Below are positions 9,741 to 16,283 of a DNA stretch of 64,000 nucleotides, piece by piece. The notes under the pieces were generated by a model, which worked only from the letters and a program-made list of their open reading frames with translations, was not told where the DNA came from and did no database searches. Positions within the stretch are counted from its first letter, which is position 1, and each line of letters opens with the position of its first letter. The stretch comes from Streptomyces sp. NBC_00457 (GTDB lineage Bacteria > Actinomycetota > Actinomycetes > Streptomycetales > Streptomycetaceae): positions 7,564,001-7,628,000 of the forward strand of contig NZ_CP107905.1 of NCBI RefSeq assembly GCF_036014015.1. The letters run 5' to 3'. The translations under genes were made by a program, and so were the position numbers.

Positions 9741-11780
9741 GTGGCGAATGCGGAACACAGCGGGCGACCGGCGGGTGCGTTCGGAGCGACAGCCGTCGGT
9801 ACGGCCAGGGCACGCCTGCGCGCGGCCCGCCTGGGTCTGTGGCTGGTCGCCGCGATCCTCGCCGTACGGCAGGTGGCCGTCGTCCTCAGCACCCCGCGCG
9901 GAGAGCGGCTGACAGACCTCGAGACCTGGGTCGGCGACAACGGCGTCCTGCACGTGAAGGGCTCGCTGTACGACTCGACGCAGTTCACCGGCACCCCCGT
10001 GGTCGGTATGGTCCTCAAGCCCCTCACCCGGTCGGCCGAACAGGCGCTCGGCTGGGGCTGGACCTTCGGCACCCTGCTCCTGGTCGTCGCGCTCGGCCTG
10101 GTCGTGGCCCGCGCCCTGCCGAAGCCGGTGACCTGGCGGGCCTCCATCCTGGCCGCGCCGGTCGCGATCAGCCTACTGATGCTGTCGCTGCCGGTACGCA
10201 ACGCCTTCTGGCTCGGGCAGACCGGCATCATCCCCGTCCTGCTCGTCCTGGCCGGCTGCTTCGCGGTCCGCGGCGAGCGCGCCAGCGGCGTCCTGATCGG
10301 CCTCGCCGCCGCGCTCCAGCCGACCGTGCTGCTCTTCGCCCCGCTGCTGTGGTTCACCGGCAGACGCCGGGCCGCCCTGTCCACCGGGATCACGTTCGCC
10401 GCGTGCACGGCACTCGCATGGGCCGCGATGCCGCACGACTCGTACACCTACTGGGTCCACCACATGGCCGGCGTCGGCCTCGGTGGCGCCGCGGACGACC
10501 TCGCCAACCAGTCCCTGCACGGTGCGCTGCTGCGGCTGGGGCTGTCCGGGCCGCTGGAGATCGGCCTGTTCCTGGCGCTCGGCGCGACCGTCGCCGTCCT
10601 CGGTCTGCGCCGGGCAGTGCGCTACGCCCGTGACGGCCAGTTGCTCCTCGCGGTCGCGGTCACGGGCTGCACCGCGATCGCGGTCTCCCCGACGACCTGG
10701 CAGCACCAGCTCCTGTGGGTGCTCCTCGCGGTCGTCGGCCGGGTCGGCAAGCGGGCCTCGGACCGCTATGTCTGGCCGGTCGCCGTCGTCATCGTGATGA
10801 CCCTCCCGGCGAAGATGCTGCTGCCGAACATGTCGGCGGTGTACGCGCTGCGCGACAACGTGGTCCTGATCGCCGCCCTGGCCGCCGCCACCGCCATCCC
10901 GTTCCTGTCGAGGACATCCCCGTACTACCGCGCACCGATCCCCACAGAGTACGCCGCACCCGTCCCGGCCCGCTTCAAGCGCGTCCCCCTCCTGCCGTTC
11001 CTGCGCCGCGTCCTCACCCGCCCGAACCTGCTCCTTGAGCTGCTGCTCATCCGCGTCACCTACGCCGCCTACCAGAAGGTCCGCCTCGCGGCGACCGGCG
11101 GCAGCAATGCGGAGGGCCGGGCGACGGCCGAGCACCACGCCGACCAGATCCTGTCGCTCGAGCGGTTCCTGCACATGGACATCGAGCACTGGGCGAACCA
11201 CGCCGTGGTCAAGGTCGACTGGCTGCGGAACTTCTTCGACTTCTACTACACGTCGTTCCACTTCGTGGTCCCGCTGAGCGTGCTGGCCGTCCTGTACTGG
11301 CGCCGCCCGGTCGACTACCGCTGGGCCCGCGCCTCCATCGGCCTCACGACGCTGCTGGCCCTGGTCGGCTTCTGGCTCTACCCGCTCGCCCCGCCCCGCC
11401 TGATGCCGGGCCTCGGCATCATCGACACCGTCCACGGCGTCCAGGACTTCTCCAAGCCGGACTACGGCACCCTGACCGCGCTCACCAACCAGTACGCCGC
11501 GATGCCGTCGCTGCACTTCGGGTGGTCCCTGTGGTGCGGGCTCGTCATCGCGATCATCGCGCCGAAGTGGTGGATGAAGGGGCTGGGGCTGCTGCATCCG
11601 TTCTTCACGCTCACGGCGATCGTCGTCACCGGGAACCACTGGATCCTCGACGCGGTGGGTGGCGCGATGGTGGTCGGTGGCGGGTTCGGGCTGGCGTACG
11701 TGTTCCAGGGGCCGCGGGCGCGGATGGTGAAGGAGGCCGCTGTCGGGGAGGAACGGGAGCTGGTGAAACCGGGCGCGTGA
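9741..11780 (+). CDS. Bifunctional membrane protein: GT87-like mannosyltransferase fused to PAP2-type phosphatase/transferase
   Basis: About 679 residues, polytopic. The N-terminal half (to about 420) is a GT87/DUF2029-like polyprenyl-phosphate-dependent glycosyltransferase: an early acidic GERLTDLETWV loop, then about ten helices. The C-terminal half (about 440-670) is a PAP2 family domain with YPLAPPRL, the PSLH motif in YAAMPSLHFGWS, and NHWILDAVGG, giving catalytic His residues. Such fusions are known in actinobacteria and probably act in cell-envelope glycolipid or lipoglycan synthesis. GTG 9741 (MANAEHSG...) is my choice; the frame is open from GTG 9657 and the start is uncertain. Confidence 0.82.
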   Translation: MANAEHSGRPAGAFGATAVGTARARLRAARLGLWLVAAILAVRQVAVVLSTPRGERLTDLETWVGDNGVLHVKGSLYDSTQFTGTPVVGMVLKPLTRSAEQALGWGWTFGTLLLVVALGLVVARALPKPVTWRASILAAPVAISLLMLSLPVRNAFWLGQTGIIPVLLVLAGCFAVRGERASGVLIGLAAALQPTVLLFAPLLWFTGRRRAALSTGITFAACTALAWAAMPHDSYTYWVHHMAGVGLGGAADDLANQSLHGALLRLGLSGPLEIGLFLALGATVAVLGLRRAVRYARDGQLLLAVAVTGCTAIAVSPTTWQHQLLWVLLAVVGRVGKRASDRYVWPVAVVIVMTLPAKMLLPNMSAVYALRDNVVLIAALAAATAIPFLSRTSPYYRAPIPTEYAAPVPARFKRVPLLPFLRRVLTRPNLLLELLLIRVTYAAYQKVRLAATGGSNAEGRATAEHHADQILSLERFLHMDIEHWANHAVVKVDWLRNFFDFYYTSFHFVVPLSVLAVLYWRRPVDYRWARASIGLTTLLALVGFWLYPLAPPRLMPGLGIIDTVHGVQDFSKPDYGTLTALTNQYAAMPSLHFGWSLWCGLVIAIIAPKWWMKGLGLLHPFFTLTAIVVTGNHWILDAVGGAMVVGGGFGLAYVFQGPRARMVKEAAVGEERELVKPGA

Positions 11781-11793
11781 AGCGGCGGCGCGG

Positions 11794-12900
11794 TCACTCG
11801 CCGGGCAGTTCCCTTCTGGAGCCGGGGGAGCCGGGCTGCAGGTATCGCCGGGTCAGCTCGGCGATGTCCTGACGGCTCTCGCGCTTGCGGGCCCGGCTGA
11901 TGCCGCCCGCGTCGGGCGCGTACGGGTACGTGCCGAACCAGAGGTTCCCGTCGCGGTCCTGCATGATCGCCCGCACCAGGTTCTCCACCAGGCCGTTGTC
12001 GCGGGTGAACGACTCCCACGCCGTGCCGTCGAAGCGGCTGACGCCCCCTTCGGTGCCGAACCACATCTTGTCGTCCCGGTCGATGAACATCGCGTAGACC
12101 CGGTCGTCCACCAGACCGTCCATCATGGTCATCCGGTGCCAACTCCGGCCGTCGTAGACCGAGATGCCGCCGAGCGTGCCGAACCACATCCGGCCCTCGG
12201 GGTCCTCGAACATCGAGTACACGCAGTCGTTGATCAGCCCGTCCCGGCGCGTGAACCGCTGCCACGACCGGCCGTCCCAGCGGCCGACGCCGGCGCCGCG
12301 TCCGTGCTCGTAGGTCCCCACCCAGATGTGACCGCGCGAGTCCTCGAACACCTTCAGGATCTCCAGGCTCGGCAGGCCGTCCTTCTTGGAGACGGAATGC
12401 CAGCTCCGCCCGTCGAACCGGTGCAGACCGCCGCCCGAACTGGTCGCCCGCCAGCACCCCACCCACAGGTTCTGCGCGCGGTCGAAGCGGATGTTCAGGA
12501 TGCTCTTGCCGGTCAGTCCCGCCTTGACGAACCTGCCGCTCTCGGCGTCGAGGCGGTTCAGCCCGGCGTTCGTCCCCGCCCAGATCGTCCCCTGTGCGTC
12601 CTGGCCGAGGCAGGTCACTGCGTCGCTGGCCAGCCCGTGCCGACGGTCGTAGACCCGCCAGGTGCCGTGCTCGTAGAGGGCGAGACCGCCGCCCCAGGTG
12701 CCGGCCCAGATGCGTCCGGCGGAGTCCTGGAAGAGGTCGTAGATCCAGTTGTGCGGCAGTCCGTTGGCCGTGGTGAAGGAGTCCCATTCCAGGGTCTCGG
12801 CCTGCTCGTCCTCCTTGAGGAACTCCCTCATCAGGTCGCGTACGTCGCTACGGGCCGTCGGCCCGCGGGACGACCAGCGGCGCAGTGATTTGTCATTCAT
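11794..12900 (-). CDS. Free-standing seven-blade two-component-regulator (Reg_prop) beta-propeller
   Basis: A 368-residue protein built of seven repeats, each ending in a WxGT-like strand: WAGTWGGG, WAGTNAGL, WVGCWRA, WVGTYEHG, WFGTLGGI, WFGTEGGV, WFGTYPYA. These are Reg_prop blades usually found in the sensor part of giant hybrid histidine kinases. Here no kinase, GGDEF or HTH follows, and there is no signal peptide or membrane helix, so it is a cytoplasmic ligand- or protein-binding propeller. ATG 12900 overlaps the upstream gene's stop by 8 bp (ATGAATGA), implying translational coupling. A longer frame to 13419 runs antiparallel through the neighbour's codons and is rejected. Confidence 0.85.
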   Translation of the reverse strand: MNDKSLRRWSSRGPTARSDVRDLMREFLKEDEQAETLEWDSFTTANGLPHNWIYDLFQDSAGRIWAGTWGGGLALYEHGTWRVYDRRHGLASDAVTCLGQDAQGTIWAGTNAGLNRLDAESGRFVKAGLTGKSILNIRFDRAQNLWVGCWRATSSGGGLHRFDGRSWHSVSKKDGLPSLEILKVFEDSRGHIWVGTYEHGRGAGVGRWDGRSWQRFTRRDGLINDCVYSMFEDPEGRMWFGTLGGISVYDGRSWHRMTMMDGLVDDRVYAMFIDRDDKMWFGTEGGVSRFDGTAWESFTRDNGLVENLVRAIMQDRDGNLWFGTYPYAPDAGGISRARKRESRQDIAELTRRYLQPGSPGSRRELPGE

Positions 12901-13747
12901 CGGGGGTACCGTCCGATCCGTCGCGTGCGCTGTCGAGGAGTGCTTCCAGCCGGCGGCGGAGCTCCAGCACGTGCTCGGCCTCCTCGTCGATGGCCCGCCG
13001 GATCTGCTCGTTGCGCTGCCGCATCCGCAGCCGGGTCTCCTCCGGGTTGTGGACCTCGGCGTCGGTGACGTGCCGCCGGACGGCCCGCAGCCGCTCCTCC
13101 AGCCGCCGCGCCGCCGCCCGGTACTCGCCCAGCCGGGCCGCGGCCTCCTCCTGGAGCACGGTCCGCCCGGCGTCGTCCTCCACGCCGATCTCGCCCCGGT
13201 ACTGGATGACGAGGGCCTCCATGACGACGTAGTCCTTGGCCTTGTACGCGGAGTACGCCACGTCGAAGACCGCGAAGGACGCGTCCGAGGTGTCGGCGTG
13301 GACCGAGGGCAGGACGATGCGCTTGAAGTCCCGGACGATGCGTTTGCGCGCGGCGTCGTCCAGTCCGTCGTCGCCGTCGCCCGCACCCGGCTCGTCCTCG
13401 GCGTCGGGGACGGCACCATGCCGGGCCGCCTCCGCCGCGTCGTCCGGCTCCGCGGTGAGCACGGCGTGGACGTCGTCCTCGATCTCCTGGGCGCTCTCGT
13501 AGCCGTCCCGCTCGATCCGCGTACGGATCCGGTCGAGCTCCGCCTCCAGACGCCTGCGCTGCCCGATGATGTCGTGCAGCTGTTGCGCGGCGTGCAGCAC
13601 CTGCGCGCTGAACGTGTCCTCGAACTCCCGCATCCGGCCGGACAGTTCGATGTATGTGGCGAGCGCGCGCACGACCTGCTCCCGCACTTCGTTGGTTGCC
13701 TGGATCAGAGCCGCGGTGGTCTCAAACCGGGGGACGAGTCTGCTCAC
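12893..13747 (-). CDS. Coiled-coil protein with a J-like motif, coupled to the propeller
   Basis: A 284-residue cytoplasmic protein. Residues about 10-100 and 195-275 are strongly helical coiled coils. The middle (about 134-184) reads ARKRIVRDFKRIVLPSVHADTS then FAVFDVAYSAYKAKDY, which resembles helices II-III of a DnaJ J domain with HAD in place of the HPD tripeptide. An acidic Gly/Asp linker precedes it. It overlaps the propeller gene by 8 bp. I do not know this family. An Hsp70-type interaction is possible, but the Pro of HPD is missing, so activity of that kind is doubtful. Confidence 0.75.
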   Translation of the reverse strand: MSRLVPRFETTAALIQATNEVREQVVRALATYIELSGRMREFEDTFSAQVLHAAQQLHDIIGQRRRLEAELDRIRTRIERDGYESAQEIEDDVHAVLTAEPDDAAEAARHGAVPDAEDEPGAGDGDDGLDDAARKRIVRDFKRIVLPSVHADTSDASFAVFDVAYSAYKAKDYVVMEALVIQYRGEIGVEDDAGRTVLQEEAAARLGEYRAAARRLEERLRAVRRHVTDAEVHNPEETRLRMRQRNEQIRRAIDEEAEHVLELRRRLEALLDSARDGSDGTPDE

Positions 13748-13750
13748 GCC

Positions 13751-14167
13751 CTAACTCAACCGGTCTCCGGTCGGGACCCCTCCCGAAAGCTCGAACCACA
13801 CGGTCTTCCCACCGTCCGCCCGCCGATCCACGCCCCACTTGTCGACCACCGCATCGAGCAGCACCAGCCCACGCCCGCCCTCCGCCTCCGGCGGCAACTC
13901 GCTCCGCACAGACGGCAGTCGGGAGCACCCGTCGGACACCTCCACCCGCACTCCGGCCCCCGCCTGCCGCAGCACCACCAGCTGGCATCGCCGGTCCGGA
14001 ACATGCCGTACGACATTGGCGACCAGCTCGGTCACGGCCAGTTCGGCCGCGTCCGACAGCTCCGCCATCTCCCACTCGTGCAGCAACGAGCGGACGATAC
14101 GGCGGATATGGCGAGCCGAGTGTGCGCCGACGGTGAGGCGCATGGCGTACTGGATTGGTTCGTTCAC
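13751..14167 (-). CDS. Anti-sigma-factor-type ATP-binding protein (HATPase_c, RsbW-like)
   Basis: A 138-residue single-domain GHKL ATPase. The N box is AVTELVANVVRH (residues about 43-54), followed by VEVSDG (G1) and EGGRGLVLLDAVVDKWG (G2). In Streptomyces many such small kinases accompany XRE/DUF397 gene pairs, as here, and are thought to phosphorylate anti-anti-sigma factors or to hold sigma factors. It is transcribed divergently from the XRE gene; the short shared promoter region (14168-14241) suggests linked control. Confidence 0.88.
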   Translation of the reverse strand: MNEPIQYAMRLTVGAHSARHIRRIVRSLLHEWEMAELSDAAELAVTELVANVVRHVPDRRCQLVVLRQAGAGVRVEVSDGCSRLPSVRSELPPEAEGGRGLVLLDAVVDKWGVDRRADGGKTVWFELSGGVPTGDRLS

Positions 14168-14241
14168 ACTACGAGGTTGGCCTGGCGCAACTACTCTGGG
14201 CTACCGAACGGATACAACTAGCTCTGCAGTGGGGGCTGTTA

Positions 14242-15090
14242 GTGACGCACATCAATGTCCTGGATCCCGGGGCCTCACCGCTCGACTACTACGGCTTCGA
14301 GCTGCGCCGCCACCGGGAGGTCGCCGGTCTGACGCAGAAGCAGCTCGGGGACATCCTCAACTACACCGGTTCGATGGTCGGCCAGATCGAGACGGCCCGG
14401 AAGCTCCCGACGCCGGAGTTCAGCCAGCGGGCGGATGCGGCGCTGGAGACGGGCGGGTTGCTGTACCGGCTGGTCGATCTGGTGCTGCGGAGTCAACTGC
14501 CGGCCTGGTTTCAGCAGGTGGCGGAACTGGAGGCGCGGGCGATCGAGATCTGCTCCTTCCAGGACCACATGGTTCTCGGTCTGCTTCAGACCAAGGCTTA
14601 CGCACGTGCCGTGCTCGGCGCCCTGGACGAGAGCAACCTGGAAGATCGCACCGCTGTACGGCTGGCCCGTCAGCGCCTCTTCGAGAAGTCGGACCCGCCG
14701 GTCTTCTGGGCGATCCTCAGTGAGGCGGCCCTATACCAGGGGATCGGCGGCTCCGAGACGATGAGGGGCCAACTAGCCCAACTGTTGTCCTTCGAGAACA
14801 ACCCTCGGATCAACATCCAGGTGCTGCCGTTCTCGGCGGGGGCGCACGCGGGGTTGACAGGCTCGTTCGACCTCTATCGCTTCGCGAGCGACCCGACCAT
14901 TGTCTATACCGAGGGGTACGGCAGCGGACATCCGACCGCCAATCCGGACACCGTCAAGGACTGCTCGCTCCGTTACGATCATCTTCAAGCCGCCGCGCTC
15001 TCCCTCAGGGATTCGGCGGACCTGATCCGGTGCGTAATGGAGGAACGCTATGGCGAGCAATGCGATTCCGGCAGGGGTCCAGTGGCGTAA
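14242..15090 (+). CDS. XRE-family regulator with DUF5753 domain (WhiJ/AbaA-like)
   Basis: A 282-residue protein. The helix-turn-helix lies at about residues 20-60 (ELRRHREVAGLTQKQLGDILNYTGSMVGQIETARKL). The rest is the DUF5753 domain (LEARAIEICSFQDHMVLGLLQTKAYARAVL ... GGSETMRGQLAQLL ... PFSAGAHAGLTGSFDLYRF). This architecture is abundant in Streptomyces and tied to development and antibiotic control. The start is GTG 14242; the frame open from 14155 overlaps the divergent ATPase gene. It overlaps the DUF397 gene by 41 bp, so the two are translated together. Confidence 0.9.
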   Translation: MTHINVLDPGASPLDYYGFELRRHREVAGLTQKQLGDILNYTGSMVGQIETARKLPTPEFSQRADAALETGGLLYRLVDLVLRSQLPAWFQQVAELEARAIEICSFQDHMVLGLLQTKAYARAVLGALDESNLEDRTAVRLARQRLFEKSDPPVFWAILSEAALYQGIGGSETMRGQLAQLLSFENNPRINIQVLPFSAGAHAGLTGSFDLYRFASDPTIVYTEGYGSGHPTANPDTVKDCSLRYDHLQAAALSLRDSADLIRCVMEERYGEQCDSGRGPVA

Positions 15091-15334
15091 GTCCAGCTAC
15101 AGCAGTGACCAGGGGGGCCAGTGCGTCGAGTGCTCGCCTCTGGGGCCCTTGGCCTGGCGCAAGTCCACACACAGCAGTGACCAAGGCGGCGAGTGCGTAG
15201 AGATCGCCGAAGCCCCCACCTGCGTAGCCATCCGCGACTCCAAGAACCCGGCGGGACCGATGCTCACCCTCGATCCCGCCGCGTTCACGACCTTCATCTC
15301 CTGGACGTCCGGAGCACTGATCAGGAGCCGATGA
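15050..15334 (+). CDS. DUF397 protein with duplicated N-terminal motif
   Basis: A 94-residue small acidic protein of the DUF397 family that partners XRE/DUF5753 regulators. The typical W-R-K-S-S-x-S-x-x-x-G-x-C-V-E motif appears twice: WRKSSYSSDQGGQCVEC at about 12-28 and WRKSTHSSDQGGECVEI at about 36-52. Only the second is followed by the usual VAIRDSKNPAGP and FISW parts. It is thus a DUF397 unit with an extra half-copy in front. ATG 15050 lies within the XRE gene. Confidence 0.88.
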   Translation: MASNAIPAGVQWRKSSYSSDQGGQCVECSPLGPLAWRKSTHSSDQGGECVEIAEAPTCVAIRDSKNPAGPMLTLDPAAFTTFISWTSGALIRSR

Positions 15335-15932
15335 TGCTGCGTGCCTTGGCAACGCGCTCTCGGGTGCGGGTGACGTCGGCCTCGGTGTAGACGGTGTTGT
15401 GACGCACCAGCTCCTGGTAGGTGCGCACAGCTGATTCACCGATCTGTTCGACCACTTCGCGGACATCGGTGATCCCGTCGAGTGCACCGCCACCGATGTC
15501 CACCCGTAGGGCCTGAGACCCGAACTCCCGCACCAAGCCTGCACTGAGCAGGACGTAGCGGGATCGGGCGTCGGCGTTCAGGGCAATCCGTTCCTTGGCC
15601 AGGGGGTCCGTGAGGCAGGAGTACACGGCGGTGGGACGAGCGTTCGTGGGGTCCAGCCGGCCGTACACCTGGCAGGCCTGGAGCGCGCACAGCCAGGCCA
15701 TCGAGACTTCGCCGGTCTTCACGCGGAGCTCAGCCAGGTTGTAGTAGACGGAGCCCAATACCGCTTGGTCCTGGTCGCTTTCTCCCGCCTGGGCGACCTT
15801 GACCGCATGGTGGCTGGCCTTCCCATAGTGGTGCAGGGCAAGGTCCCACTGGCCGCGAGCGATCGCGTCGTCGCCGAGTCGGATGGCGCCGGTGACCGTC
15901 CGTCGTTCACCATTAAGCGATCGCCAGCGCAT
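15321..15932 (-). CDS. TPR-like helical protein
   Basis: A 203-residue helical protein resembling the TPR part of actinobacterial regulators. Repeat-like segments are GDDAIARGQWDLALHHYGKASHH, GSVYYNLAELRVKTGEVSMAWLCALQACQVY and the later helices. There is no DNA-binding domain or signal peptide. ATG 15932 has GGGGAGGGG a few bases upstream; the frame open from 15998 adds a Cys-rich stretch of no family resemblance. It is convergent with the DUF397 gene (14 bp overlap). A role as a protein-interaction partner in the adjacent regulatory cluster is inference. Confidence 0.7.
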   Translation of the reverse strand: MRWRSLNGERRTVTGAIRLGDDAIARGQWDLALHHYGKASHHAVKVAQAGESDQDQAVLGSVYYNLAELRVKTGEVSMAWLCALQACQVYGRLDPTNARPTAVYSCLTDPLAKERIALNADARSRYVLLSAGLVREFGSQALRVDIGGGALDGITDVREVVEQIGESAVRTYQELVRHNTVYTEADVTRTRERVAKARSIIGS

Positions 15933-16283
15933 CGAGCCCCCTCCCCCGCATCGGTGTTGCGGCGAGGCTGCCAAGCAGGATGAGGGGCATCTGTGCATGC
16001 ACCGCTCTACAGCTGGTCATTTGCCTTCCCTGAGGTAGTTGTGGTCCAGATGCTCACCTTCGGTGCCCGGTCCGGCGGTAGCGCGACAGTAGCGGTACCC
16101 CTGGGTGGCAGGTCGGGGTCGTCGGCAGCGCGAGTGTGGTGAATGTGGGTCCCAGCCGCTGCGACGGCCGGCGCCGGTGGTCTGTGCGAGTCATCGGAAG
16201 ACATCTCGCGGACGATACCGACGCCGGCCCGGGACCGGTCCCAAGTCGCATCCGTCGCTTCGAGCGAGGTTCAGAAACAGCTT
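15933..16283. other. Intergenic region without recognisable gene
   Basis: 351 bp between the TPR-like gene's start and the GH92 stop, both on the minus strand. All open frames here are continuations of shadows. I see no strong hairpin or operator. It must contain the promoter of the TPR-like gene. Confidence 0.5.

Noticed and set aside
8396..10633. 745-residue plus-strand open frame
   Set aside because: It runs antisense through the DUF2330 gene and out of frame through the GT87/PAP2 gene; composition is Gly/Arg/Ala-rich with no domain. Long shadow frames are expected at this GC content.
11794..13419. 541-residue version of the propeller protein
   Set aside because: The extra N-terminal part is the out-of-frame shadow of the coiled-coil gene; ATG 12900 with stop overlap is the better start.
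12749..14221. 490-residue plus-strand open frame
   Set aside because: Antisense to the propeller, J-like and ATPase genes, all of which have family support; the frame itself has none.
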